Shown in pieces: positions 6,370-14,308 of a stretch of 20,648 nt of DNA. The position numbers were made by a program, and so were the translations under genes. Source of the DNA: Candidatus Brocadiaceae bacterium. GTDB taxonomy: Bacteria; Planctomycetota; Brocadiia; SM23-32. Position 1 is the stretch's first letter. Each line of letters begins with the position of its first letter. The stretch lies in contig JAUWZH010000007.1 of assembly GCA_030615435.1 (NCBI GenBank), forward strand, positions 1 through 20,648. The letters are read 5' to 3'. The notes under the pieces were generated by a model that was given only the letters and a program-made list of their open reading frames with translations, did not search any database and had not been told where the DNA came from.

Positions 6370-6399
6370 TTGACAGGAAACCGACGGCCTTCCTATAAT
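6370..6399 (+). promoter_or_regulatory. Full-consensus sigma70 promoter for the AroC-like gene
   Basis: TTGACA (6370-6375) and TATAAT (6394-6399), both exact consensus, are separated by 18 bases. Transcription would begin near 6406, leaving a leader of about 185 bases before the start codon at 6591. It is back to back with the yggS promoter. Confidence 0.8.
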
Positions 6400-6405
6400 C
6401 ATTCC

Positions 6406-6590
6406 GTTCTTGCGGGGCGCGTAGCGCCGGGTGCGCCGAAGTTACAGGCCGATAGAGAAGGGCATGAAGAGGTAGCGTGGCAGGGGGCGCTCGTCGAGCT
6501 GTTCGGCGGCCCGGAACCTACGAGGGGGGGGACAGGCGGCTGCACAGCGGAAGGTCTCAGAAGGAGAATACCGCAAGGGGAAAGGGAAAT
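6406..6590 (+). other. Long 5' leader of the AroC-like gene
   Basis: About 185 transcribed but apparently untranslated, G-rich bases. GGCGC at 6416-6420 can pair with GCGCC at 6424-6428 or with another GCGCC a few bases further on, so alternative hairpins are possible. The 3' end has two purine-rich stretches (AAGGAGAA near 6561 and GGGG near 6577). I do not recognise any known riboswitch, T-box or small RNA. An in-frame open stretch upstream of 6591 exists but does not look like AroC sequence. Confidence 0.4.
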
Positions 6591-7922
6591 ATGCTCGGCT
6601 GCACATACGGCACCATGTTTCGCGTGACGGTCGGGGGCGGCTCGTATCAGGAAGGCCTCACCGTGCACCTTCAGGGCGTGCCTCCGGGGCTGCACATCAC
6701 GGAGGAGGAGATCTACAGGGACCTGCTGCTGCGCAAGCCCGGACAGGGCGAACTGGCCTCCCCACGGCGCGAACTCGACATTCCGGTGATATACAGCGGG
6801 GTGAACGCCGCCGACTCCATGCCGGGATTCCACAACAAGGGCCACACGAACGGAACGCCCTTCGTCGTGCTGATACCCAACCTCGACCGTCATTTCGAGC
6901 ACATAGACGAATATCAACGAACGAACCGCACCCCCCGCCCCGGTCATGCCTCGTACGCCAGCTACCAGAAGTACGGCCAGTGGGATGACGCCATCGGCGC
7001 GGGTTTCTTCAGCGGGCGCTACACCGCCACCCTGGTGGCAGCCGGCACCGTGGCCAAGCGCATCCTCCGGCAACACGGCATCCGCCTCTGCGCCTACGTC
7101 AAGGAGGCCGCCGGCGTCCGAGCCCCTGAGATGCCCCTTGAGACCATATTCGAGAAGGTAGAGGCGTTCAGGGCCATGCGCCGTGACTGCGATCCCGTGC
7201 ACACCCTCGTCTATAAGGGCGGCCGGATCACGCCCGAGATGCGCTTCCTGGAAAAGATGGCCGTGCTGAGCGAGCTGGAGCGTGAGGTCCCCGAGATAAG
7301 CGCCAGTGGTTTCGAGGAGGAAGAGGCCGGGGAGAAGTACGGCGTCCATCCACGGGTGAACTGCCCGGACCTCGCGGCGGCCGACGAGATGAACAGGCGC
7401 ATCATCGAGATACGCGACGAGGGTGATTCCAGCGGCGGGGTGGTGGAGATCATCGCCACAGGGCTGCCGGCGGGGGTCGGAGAGCCGGTCTTCAGGAAGT
7501 TGGACGGGGAGCTGGGCCGCATGATGAGCATCGGCGCCGTCAAGGCTGTCGAGATCGGCGCGGGAGTCGCCGTCAAGGACATGACCGGTTCCGAGTCCAA
7601 TGATCAGATGCGTGCCGAAGGGGGCAAAGTGAAGTTTCTCTCAAACAATGCCGGCGGAATCACGGGCGGCCTCACCACCGGCCAGCCAGTGGTCGTCCGG
7701 CTCGTCGTCAAGCCCACCCCGACCATCGCCAAAGAGCAGTTGACGATAGATAAGGTCACCCTCCGGAACGCCACACTGGCCGCCGTGACGCGCCGCGACC
7801 CGACGATCGTGGCGCGCGCCTGGCCCGTCTCAGAGGCGTTCATGGCCATCATTCTCCTGGACCAGTACGCCCAGCACCTGGGTTACCGCGCCTTGAGGAA
7901 ACCCATCGAAGGCAGCGAGTAG
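6591..7922 (+). CDS. Divergent chorismate synthase-like protein
   Basis: Chorismate synthase converts EPSP to chorismate using reduced FMN. The fold is clearly shared: RVTVGGGSYQEGLTVHLQGV at residues 11-30, NRTPRPGHASYASYQKYG at 112-129, GDSSGGVVEI at 278-287, FLSNNAGGITGGLTTGQPVV at 349-368, and DPTIVARAWPVSEAFMAII near 403-421. At 443 residues it is longer than the usual ~360-390, with extra sequence around 205-255. Several landmark residues differ. The N-terminal GESHG is GGSYQ, with Tyr19 in place of the active-site His. The Arg-rich GGRSSARET-type motif is GAGFFSGRYT (136-145). The usual HDP is RRDP (401-404). The second His (His119 in RPGHA) remains. It may be a divergent AroC or a paralogue with another role. 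The start at 6591 gives the normal N-terminus. The next gene follows after 50 bases. Confidence 0.85.
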   Translation: MLGCTYGTMFRVTVGGGSYQEGLTVHLQGVPPGLHITEEEIYRDLLLRKPGQGELASPRRELDIPVIYSGVNAADSMPGFHNKGHTNGTPFVVLIPNLDRHFEHIDEYQRTNRTPRPGHASYASYQKYGQWDDAIGAGFFSGRYTATLVAAGTVAKRILRQHGIRLCAYVKEAAGVRAPEMPLETIFEKVEAFRAMRRDCDPVHTLVYKGGRITPEMRFLEKMAVLSELEREVPEISASGFEEEEAGEKYGVHPRVNCPDLAAADEMNRRIIEIRDEGDSSGGVVEIIATGLPAGVGEPVFRKLDGELGRMMSIGAVKAVEIGAGVAVKDMTGSESNDQMRAEGGKVKFLSNNAGGITGGLTTGQPVVVRLVVKPTPTIAKEQLTIDKVTLRNATLAAVTRRDPTIVARAWPVSEAFMAIILLDQYAQHLGYRALRKPIEGSE

Positions 7923-7972
7923 AGCGCCGGCTCACCCCGGCAGGCCCCGAACATTCCGACGAGCAAGGCGCG

Positions 7973-8677
7973 ATGGAACTGCTTGAACTCGGCACGATTC
8001 AGTGGGCCGGCCTGGTCGCCGCCGCCCTCATAGTCGGACTGACGAAGGCCGGGTTCGGCGCGGGGGCAGGCATTCTTTCCGTCCCGCTGACGGCCATCGC
8101 CCTCGGCGGCTCCGCGCACATGCTCCCGGTGATGCTGCCCCTGCTGATCTGCGGTGACGTTTTCTCAATCATCCACTATCCCAGGGAGAGAAACTGGCGC
8201 ATCCTCCGCATGCTCGTGCCAGGCTGCCTGGCAGGGGTGGCCCTCGGATGGGTCCTGCTGCGATGGATCACGAGACAGCCCGAGCCAGGCGCCGGACAAG
8301 GGGGTTCGCCGAGCGATATCCTGGACCCGATCATCGGGGGGGTGTGCCTGTTCTTCGTCGCGGTTCAGCTCTGGCGATACTTCCGAGAATCAAGGCTCAC
8401 CGAAAGGCCCCTGCCGTACCGTCCGAAGGTCTGGCACGGGGTATCCCTCGGCATTGTGGCCGGCGCGACATCAACGTTGGCCCATGCAGCGGGCTCGCTG
8501 ATCGCCCTGTTCATTGCAGCAGACACTTGCGGCCCGGCCCGGAGCCCGTGCGAACCCGCTCACATCTTCCGGCGCAGGAACGCCGCGAGTCCTTCCGGAT
8601 CGTCCGAGCCGATGTTGATCCGCTTGAAACGAAACAAGCCCTGCGGCCGCTTGAAAGCCACCCTGACGCAGTCGTAA
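7973..8677 (+). pseudogene. Truncated TauE/SafE family permease
   Basis: The first ~183 residues look like a normal sulfite-exporter TauE/SafE-type permease. There is an N-terminal helix with VGLTKAGFGAGAGILSVPLT (21-40), a helix pair around 49-66 and 79-97, a cytoplasmic loop, a helix at 119-135, and the second-half repeat VSLGIVAGATSTLAHAAGSL (157-176). Intact members continue for about three more helices. Here the sequence changes abruptly after LIALFIAAD (near 8520) into hydrophilic, arginine-rich sequence that is simply the antisense of the neighbouring reverse-strand gene, ending at 8677. So the 3' third of the gene has been lost, probably by deletion or rearrangement. The product is unlikely to transport. 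It lies 50 bases behind the AroC-like gene and has an AAGG before the ATG, so it may still be transcribed. Confidence 0.75.
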
Positions 8678-9024
8678 CCGTGCACGTTCCAGGTCACCCC
8701 AACGAAGGGGAGCCCGTGAATGCCCCAGCCGTGCAGCAGGGTCGTGCGGCCCACCTCTGCGGAGGCCATGTCGTCGTATCGGATGCTCCTCCCGAACATC
8801 CCGATCGGACCGAAGCGGATCTCGAGGCGCTCGCCCAGGTCTCTGACCCGCAGGTAGCCGAAGCACGCCGCGAAGAACATCAGGGAACCCGCCACCGCGA
8901 TGAGCAGGACGAACGCCGGCGCGTTGTCCCAGGAAAGCATGGCTCCCACCAGAATTCCCGCCCCAACGAGTGCGACGAGATAGTGCAGCACTCCGCGCTG
9001 GGTGTGATCGTAATCAGTTGTCAT
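8560..9024 (-). CDS. Small membrane protein with PH-like C-terminal domain, hypothetical
   Basis: 154 residues: a short polar N-terminus (MTTDYDHTQR), two hydrophobic segments at about 12-30 and 37-56, then ~95 soluble residues. The soluble part starts YLRVRDLGERLEIRFGPIG, where a strand-turn-strand is followed by MFGRSIRYDDMASAEV, and ends in a short helix (DPEGLAAFLRRK). This is the layout of small bacterial PH-like membrane proteins; no enzymatic motif is seen. The start at 9024 has GGAGGGG six bases upstream. A perfect GGCGCC/GGCGCC pair (9038-9043 and 9051-9056) could form a hairpin just before that site. It is on the same strand as metG and thpR, 128 bases behind thpR. Its 3' end abuts the broken TauE gene. 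Confidence 0.75.
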   Translation of the reverse strand: MTTDYDHTQRGVLHYLVALVGAGILVGAMLSWDNAPAFVLLIAVAGSLMFFAACFGYLRVRDLGERLEIRFGPIGMFGRSIRYDDMASAEVGRTTLLHGWGIHGLPFVGVTWNVHGYDCVRVAFKRPQGLFRFKRINIGSDDPEGLAAFLRRKM

Positions 9025-9152
9025 GCATAGCCCCTCCGGCGCCTGACGACGGCGCCCCTGGCGTATCCTTCGATTGGGACGCGATTATGCCCGCCCGACG
9101 ACCTTCAGGACAGATCTCCAGGATGCCCGACAGCAGCCTTCTCTCTCAAGGC

Positions 9153-9716
9153 TCAGGAGCCGAGCGGCATGCGCTCCAGCGCTGTGTAAACTGCCCCCCG
9201 GGGAGTAAGATCGCTCTTCACCAGCACAATGCCGTCCACCGGCACCTCGCCGAAATCCGCATCCGGCACCAGTGCCGCAATCTCTTCCAAGGAGGGACAA
9301 TTGCGGCGCTCCTTCACGCGTCCCAACGTAATGTGCGGTTTGAAAGAACGCCTCTCCTGGGCGAGGCCGATCGCCTCAAAGAGCCCCCGTTCCACGGCTT
9401 CCGCGAGCCGCTGCAAAGCGCCGCTGGATTCGTGCACCGGGACGTGGATCACCCGGGGCCTGTCCGTCGGGGGAAAGCCCGAGATGCCCTCAACGCGGAA
9501 CCGGAAAGGCTCCGAGTCCGCTGCCGCTGCGGAGAGGGCGGAAATGGCCTCGGGCAGATCGCGTTCCGGCAGCTCGCCGATGAACTTGAGGGTCAGGTGC
9601 GCCGTTTCTGCTTTCACCCATCGGACCTCCCCGGCAGCCGCACGGAGCTTCCGAACGGCCTCCGCGAGCTTGTGCCGGCAGGACTCCGTAAGCTCGATGG
9701 CCACAAAGGTGCGCAC
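9153..9716 (-). CDS. thpR: RNA 2',3'-cyclic phosphodiesterase (2H family), ThpR/LigT
   Basis: A member of the 2H phosphoesterase superfamily, which opens 2',3'-cyclic phosphate ends of RNA. Both signature motifs are intact: HLTLKFIGE (His40-x-Thr) and HITLGRVKE (His128-x-Thr), counting from the GTG at 9716. The N-terminus RTFVAIEL and the central VEGISGFPPTDRPRVIHVPV are typical. Length is 187 residues, as in the family. A TTG at 9722 directly abuts the metG stop, but the GTG two codons later gives the usual family start (M-RTFVAIEL) and sits nine bases behind a GGAG, so I prefer it. It follows metG by only six bases and is very likely translated from the same message. Confidence 0.93.
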   Translation of the reverse strand: MRTFVAIELTESCRHKLAEAVRKLRAAAGEVRWVKAETAHLTLKFIGELPERDLPEAISALSAAAADSEPFRFRVEGISGFPPTDRPRVIHVPVHESSGALQRLAEAVERGLFEAIGLAQERRSFKPHITLGRVKERRNCPSLEEIAALVPDADFGEVPVDGIVLVKSDLTPRGAVYTALERMPLGS

Positions 9717-9722
9717 GGGCAA

Positions 9723-11414
9723 TCACTCCACGGCAACGGACGGCTCTTCGGGCGGTTGATCCAGCTTGACAAACAGTATCTCGGCCTCTCCCAGCCTGCG
9801 CCCTTCGGGCAGAGGACGCGTCGCCGCGTCCCACTTCAGCTCCTGCGGCTCGCAGGAAAGCATACGCGCGACCTTCCCGGCTGCGAAGGGCAGGAACGGC
9901 TCCATCACGACGGCGAGCGTCTTGATGGTGCCGAGCAGCACGTTGATCGTCGTGGCGCAGACGGCCGCGTCTTTTTTCCTCAGCACCCACGGCTTACGGT
10001 AATCGAAGTAGCGGTTGGTCTCCTTTGCAGCCGCCATGATGGCTTGCAGGGCAGCCTTGAAGTGGTAATCCTCGAGCTGCTCGCAGACCTCTTTGGGCAG
10101 CCTTCCGACGAGCTCGAGCTGCGCCCTGTCCGCCTCGGCAAGCTCGCCGCGGGCGGGCACCAGCCCCTGCATGAACCTGTGCGCAAAGGTCATCGTCCTG
10201 TGGACGAGGTTCCCAAGGGTGGCGACGAGTTCGGCGTTGTTGCGCCTGACAAGATCATCGAACCGGAAGGCGGTCCGCTGGTCCTCCGGGGCGATCATGG
10301 CGAGGTAGTAGCGCAGCGGGTCCGCATCGTAGCGGGCGAGGTAATCCTGAATCCAGATTGCCGTGCCCCGGCTGGTGGACATCTTCTGCTCTTCTTCGCC
10401 CGGGAACTGGATGTTCAGGAAACAGTTGGCCGGAATCTGGGAGGGCAGCTCGAAGCTGCCTTCGGCCATCAGCATCGCCGGCCACATCAGGGCGTGGAAC
10501 ACCACGTTGTCCTCGCCGATGAAGTGGACGATCTTGCACTCGGGATCCTTCCACCAGCGCTCATAATCCCGCCAGTGTCCTCCCTGCTGCTCACACCACT
10601 GGGCCGTAAAGGATATGTAGCCGATGGGCGCGTCGAACCACACGTAGAGCACCTTGCCGGCCGCGTCGGGGTCATCTTCCAGCGGGACCGGTATGCCCCA
10701 GTCGAGGTCCCGCGTTACCGGGCGGTCGGGCAGCCCGGCCTCAAGCAGGCCGCGGGTGAAATTGCGCACCATCCGGCGCCATTCCTCGTGAGACTCGATC
10801 CACTGCCGCAGCCGATCCTGAAAATCAGTGAGCCGGAAAAACCAGTGGATGGTTTCCCTCACTTCGGGCCTGGCGCCCGTTATGATGCTGCGCGGATCGC
10901 CGAGCAGGGTGGGCTCAATCGGCCTGCCGCACGCCTCGCATTGATCGCCGCGAGCCCCGGGCGCGCCGCAGCAATGGCAGATGCCTTCCACGTAGCGATC
11001 CGGCAGGAACATCCCGGCTTCGGGATCGTAGAGTTGCTCCTGCGAGCGTTTCTCCAGGTGTGCATTCTGCAACACCTTGAGGAAGAATTCCTGGCTGAAC
11101 CGCTTGTGCAGGGCAGTGCTGTTGGTCCCGCTGTAGATGTCGAACTCGATGCCGAGACCCTCGAAATCCGCCCTCTGCAGCGCCCGATAATGGTCGTTGA
11201 CCTCGGCGGGGGACTTGCCCTCTTTGCGCGCCGTCAGAGCCACGGGAACCCCGTAATCGTCGCTCCCGCAGATGAAGGCGACCTCCTCGCCCAGGCTCCG
11301 CAGGTACCTCACGTAGATGTCGGCCGGCAGATAGCACCCCGCGATGTGGCCCACGTGGAGCCGGCCGTTCGAGTAGGGCAGAGCAGCCGTCACGGTGAAT
11401 CGTCGTCGAGCCAT
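9723..11414 (-). CDS. metG: Methionine--tRNA ligase
   Basis: Class I aminoacyl-tRNA synthetase charging tRNA-Met. The HIGH motif appears as HVGH (residues 20-23, within PYSNGRLHVGHIAG) and the KMSKS loop as KMSTS (344-348). A zinc knuckle has Cys146-x-x-Cys149 and Cys159-x-x-Cys162. WFDAPIGYISF (259-269), FIGEDNVVFHALMWPAML and NIQFPGEEEQK are further landmarks. The anticodon-binding helical domain follows (RRNNAELVATLGNLVHR, FKAALQAIMAAAKETNRYF, PWVLRKKD). At 563 residues it lacks the C-terminal EMAP-like tRNA-binding domain found in longer MetG proteins. The start at 11414 (MARRRFTVTAALPYSNG) is supported by GGAAGG five bases upstream; a longer frame adds 20 unlikely residues. It leads a probable metG-thpR operon and is divergent from aspA. 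Confidence 0.97.
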   Translation of the reverse strand: MARRRFTVTAALPYSNGRLHVGHIAGCYLPADIYVRYLRSLGEEVAFICGSDDYGVPVALTARKEGKSPAEVNDHYRALQRADFEGLGIEFDIYSGTNSTALHKRFSQEFFLKVLQNAHLEKRSQEQLYDPEAGMFLPDRYVEGICHCCGAPGARGDQCEACGRPIEPTLLGDPRSIITGARPEVRETIHWFFRLTDFQDRLRQWIESHEEWRRMVRNFTRGLLEAGLPDRPVTRDLDWGIPVPLEDDPDAAGKVLYVWFDAPIGYISFTAQWCEQQGGHWRDYERWWKDPECKIVHFIGEDNVVFHALMWPAMLMAEGSFELPSQIPANCFLNIQFPGEEEQKMSTSRGTAIWIQDYLARYDADPLRYYLAMIAPEDQRTAFRFDDLVRRNNAELVATLGNLVHRTMTFAHRFMQGLVPARGELAEADRAQLELVGRLPKEVCEQLEDYHFKAALQAIMAAAKETNRYFDYRKPWVLRKKDAAVCATTINVLLGTIKTLAVVMEPFLPFAAGKVARMLSCEPQELKWDAATRPLPEGRRLGEAEILFVKLDQPPEEPSVAVE

Positions 11415-11476
11415 GATTGCCTTCCGCCGGCGAACACAAACCAACTCATCAGCCGCAGGATTGACACGAGGCATCT

Positions 11477-11506
11477 ACTATAGCAGCAGGAGGCCCGTCC
11501 TGACAA
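11477..11506 (-). promoter_or_regulatory. Putative sigma70 promoter for metG
   Basis: On the reverse strand TTGTCA (11501-11506) and TATAGT (11477-11482) are 18 bases apart, each with five of six consensus matches. The predicted leader before 11414 is about 55 bases. Confidence 0.65.
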
Positions 11507-11529
11507 CCGCTCGCCATCCCCCCAGGGGC

Positions 11530-11558
11530 TTGACTTGCGCCTGAGTGCGCCCTAACAT
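11530..11558 (+). promoter_or_regulatory. Putative sigma70 promoter for aspA
   Basis: TTGACT (11530-11535) and TAACAT (11553-11558) are separated by 17 bases, with five and four of six consensus matches. The leader before the start at 11656 would be about 90 bases. Confidence 0.55.
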
Positions 11559-11655
11559 CCTGTTGTTTTCCCTGTCTGGCGGAATCAGCGAGCAGTGCCT
11601 CCGCCCGGCCCGGAAAGGCGCCTTGTGACCTGGTCACGGTATTGGAGCACATACA

Positions 11656-13038
11656 ATGAGCGGGACGCGTCGGGAGAAAGATTTCCTCGGCGAGGCAGAG
11701 GTGCCGGCTGACGCCTACTTCGGGATTCAAACCTGGCGCGCCGTGCAGAACTTCCCCATCAGCGGGCTGCGCGCCCCGGCGGTCTTCAACCGCGCCTTCG
11801 CCGAGATCAAGAAGGCGGCAGCCCTCGCCCACAGGGAACTCGGCGCGCTCTCTCCTGCGACAGCCGATGCCATCGCCCAGGCCGCCGACGAAATCATCGA
11901 AGGGCGTTTCGACGAGCACTTCGTGGTGGACGTCTTCCAGGCCGGCGCCGGCACCTCGCACCACATGAACGTCAACGAGGTCCTCGCCAACCGTGCTTCG
12001 GAACTCCTCGGCGGCCGGCGCGGAGAGTACGAGCTTGTCCACCCCAATGACCACGTCAACATGGGCCAGTCCACCAACGACGTTTTCCCCACCGCCATGC
12101 GCCTCGCCGCCCTCTTCACCCTCGCGGGCTTGCTGGAGCAGCTCCGCTCGCTGTCCGACGCGTTCCAGGCGAAGGCGGAGGAGTTCGCCGAGGTCGCGAA
12201 GTCCGGCCGCACGCATCTCCAGGACGCCGTGCCCGTTACGCTGGGCCAGGAGTTCGGCGCCTACGCCGAAGCCCTCAGCCGTGCGGCCGCGCACGTCGAA
12301 GAGCAGAAGCAACCGCTCCGCGAGCTCGGCATCGGCGGCTCGGCGGCAGGCACGGGGCTGAACACCCTGCCCGGGTACCGCGCGAGGGTCGTCGCGCGCC
12401 TCGCCGAGCAGACCGGCCTGGACCTCACCCCCGCCGAGAACCCGTTCGAGGCCATGCAGAGCATGGCGCCCTTCGCCCGGCTTTCGGGGGCGCTGCGCGT
12501 GGCGGCGATTGAACTGGGGCGCATCTCGAACGACCTGCGCCTGCTCTCTTCCGGGCCGACCACGGGGCTGGGCGAGATCCGCCTGCCCGCCGTCCAGCCC
12601 GGCTCTTCCATTATGCCCGGCAAGCTGAATCCCGTCATCGCCGAGTGCATGAACATGATCTGCCTCCAGGTCATCGGCAATGACACGTGCATCGCGCAGG
12701 CGGCAGGCGCCGGCCAAATGGAACTGAACGTCATGATGCCGGTAATCAGCTACAACATCCTCTGGTCCATCGAGATCCTCACCAACGGGGCGCACGTGCT
12801 GCGGGAGCGCTGCGTGGGGGGAATCGAGGCGGACGCGGAGCGCTGCCGGGCGTATCTGTCATCGAGCGTAGGCCTCGCCACGGTCCTGAACCCGGTGATC
12901 GGCTACCACCGCGCCGCTGAAGTTGCCAGAGAAGCCGCCGCCACCGGCAAGACCATCCGCCAAGTCGTCGTGGAAAAGGGCATCCTGTCCGAAGAGGAAC
13001 TGGACCGGCTCCTGGCGCAATCGCTGGGAAGGAAATAG
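11656..13038 (+). CDS. aspA: Aspartate ammonia-lyase (class II fumarase/aspartase superfamily)
   Basis: Converts L-aspartate to fumarate and ammonia. 460 residues. The superfamily signature GSSIMPGKLN is at 316-325. AGAGTSHHMNVNEVLANR (96-113), HPNDHVNMGQSTNDVFPTAM (129-148), SGRTHLQDAVPVTLGQEF (183-200) and ATVLNPVIGYHRAAEVAREA (408-427) are further landmarks. Aspartase is preferred over fumarase because of DAYFGIQTWRAVQNFPISG (19-37, as in aspartases; fumarases have LYGAQT), NPVIAE after the signature, VIGNDT, and AGQMELNVMMPVI. The TSHHMN segment differs from the common TSTNMN or TQSNMN, so some uncertainty about substrate remains. GGAG lies ~9 bases before the ATG. It is monocistronic by layout: a divergent promoter region is shared with metG, and a convergent gene starts 60 bases behind it. 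Confidence 0.85.
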   Translation: MSGTRREKDFLGEAEVPADAYFGIQTWRAVQNFPISGLRAPAVFNRAFAEIKKAAALAHRELGALSPATADAIAQAADEIIEGRFDEHFVVDVFQAGAGTSHHMNVNEVLANRASELLGGRRGEYELVHPNDHVNMGQSTNDVFPTAMRLAALFTLAGLLEQLRSLSDAFQAKAEEFAEVAKSGRTHLQDAVPVTLGQEFGAYAEALSRAAAHVEEQKQPLRELGIGGSAAGTGLNTLPGYRARVVARLAEQTGLDLTPAENPFEAMQSMAPFARLSGALRVAAIELGRISNDLRLLSSGPTTGLGEIRLPAVQPGSSIMPGKLNPVIAECMNMICLQVIGNDTCIAQAAGAGQMELNVMMPVISYNILWSIEILTNGAHVLRERCVGGIEADAERCRAYLSSSVGLATVLNPVIGYHRAAEVAREAAATGKTIRQVVVEKGILSEEELDRLLAQSLGRK

Positions 13039-13097
13039 CCCGTTGGATCATTAGCAGAGGGCCAATCCCCCCGCGCGACGCAACGTAAAGGTTCCAA

Positions 13098-14192
13098 CTA
13101 CCGAAGACTTCTCAAGCGCTGTGCCATCTTGCCATAGCAAAGAGGAATCGCCAGACATCTCCAGTTCAACAAGATGGCCTTACGCAGACACTTTGCTGCC
13201 TTCTGTGCTGTCCTGGCGTACCAGGGGGGAGTCACCAGACATCGCCAGTTGAAAAATGGGGCTCTGAGCCAATGGACAATCCAAGATAGGTTTCTTCTGG
13301 CAAGAAAACACACGCCTCCCCAATAGAGAAGCCAAGCTTCGCAAAAAAGAGCGCGCCTGAGAGCATGGTGGTACAAACTGTTGTAGCAGGGAGACTCACC
13401 AAAGCCAGACAGGATCCTTTGCATTTCCAGCACTCGCTGCGCGCAACTCCACATTTTCTGACTGTCATGTATACGAAACACGGAGAGGTCTTTGTCCAAT
13501 ATCGCCCACTTGGCTTGCGCACGTGCAAGCCGCATCCAGAATTCGTAATCCATGCAGTAGCCCAAATCCTCCCGCAACTTGCCACACCTATTCCAAACGG
13601 CCCTCGACCAGAAAGTGGAGGCCTGTGGGGGGTTCTCGTCCTCACGAGTTTCGCATATGTGCAACAGACCGCTCAGGGATGGCGCAGTCCCTCTGTACCT
13701 CCCCAGGCATTCCCCCTGCTGGTCAACCACAACAGCACGGCCTGACACCACGTCGCATCCCGTGTCACGAAAGCGCCTGGCAACTGCGCGCAGCGCGCCG
13801 GACGTTAACATGTCGTCGGAATTCAGCCACCCGAGAATGACGCCGCCTGCCAGTTCCAAACCTTTGTTTATTGCGTTCGACTGCCCGCGATCCGGTTCGC
13901 TTGCCCAATGGGCAAGCCAGGGTTCGTATTGTCTGATGATCGCGACCGAGTTATCGGCCGAGGCAGCGTCCATGACGATGTATTCCAGGTTCGGGTAACC
14001 CTGGAGCAAGACTGAGCGAATTGTCTCTTCAATGAACCGGCCGTAATTGCAGTTTGGCGTCACAATGCTGATGCGAGGCCATTCGCTTCCGTCTTCCATC
14101 CGGTCGGCAAGCTGCGGGGTTTCCTCCGTCCACGGCCAGCCGATCTTCCCTTCCGGCGCAGGACACAAGTCTTTGAGCTGAGGACAACGCAT
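13098..14192 (-). CDS. Glycosyltransferase family 2
   Basis: A GT-A fold inverting glycosyltransferase that moves a sugar from a nucleotide donor, probably onto a surface polysaccharide. The start at 14192 gives 364 residues and the start typical of this subgroup (LKDLCPAPEGKIGWPWTEE). The catalytic domain follows: RISIVTPNCNYGRFIEETIR (40-59), LLQGYPNLEYIVMDAASAD (62-80), SEPDRGQSNAINKG (98-111), and the metal-binding SDD in GWLNSDDML (121-129). FWSRAVWNRCGKLREDLGYC and DYEFWMRLAR supply the acceptor-side motifs. A TTG eight codons earlier is open but reads like non-coding sequence; no clear ribosome-binding site supports either start. The C-terminal ~55 residues contain an internal duplication (described separately). 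Lower GC than neighbours suggests transfer. The gene lies 174 bases downstream of the URO-D-like gene on the same strand. Confidence 0.9.
   Translation of the reverse strand: MRCPQLKDLCPAPEGKIGWPWTEETPQLADRMEDGSEWPRISIVTPNCNYGRFIEETIRSVLLQGYPNLEYIVMDAASADNSVAIIRQYEPWLAHWASEPDRGQSNAINKGLELAGGVILGWLNSDDMLTSGALRAVARRFRDTGCDVVSGRAVVVDQQGECLGRYRGTAPSLSGLLHICETREDENPPQASTFWSRAVWNRCGKLREDLGYCMDYEFWMRLARAQAKWAILDKDLSVFRIHDSQKMWSCAQRVLEMQRILSGFGESPCYNSLYHHALRRALFCEAWLLYWGGVCFLARRNLSWIVHWLRAPFFNWRCLVTPPWYARTAQKAAKCLRKAILLNWRCLAIPLCYGKMAQRLRSLR
13148..13253. repeat. Internal duplication in the glycosyltransferase C-terminus
   Basis: Bases 13148-13169 and 13232-13253 match at 19 of 22 positions, offset by 84 bases (28 codons). 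At protein level the two copies read FNWRCLVTPPWYARTAQK and LNWRCLAIPLCYGKMAQR. The offset is a whole number of codons, so the frame is preserved. Confidence 0.75.
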
Positions 14193-14308
14193 TGTCAGTT
14201 GTTCGTTATTGGTCAATCGCCATTGGCTGTTGCCTTACACCAACAGTATTCACCAGATTCAATCGGCCTGGAACTGAAAAGAACCTCCTCCGCCTTCGCA
14301 GCACAATA

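Noticed and set aside
6406..6590. Riboswitch, T-box, SRP RNA or RNase P RNA in the AroC-like leader
   Set aside because: None of the conserved core motifs of these RNAs could be found by eye.
8970..11483. Very long forward-strand open frame (837 codons) opposite thpR and metG
   Set aside because: The reverse strand carries unmistakable ThpR and MetG motifs. The forward frame is arginine/histidine/glycine-rich with no family signature, as expected for the shadow of GC-rich genes.
11449..12795. 448-codon reverse-strand open frame opposite aspA
   Set aside because: Antisense shadow; the forward strand encodes a complete aspartase with its promoter and ribosome-binding site.
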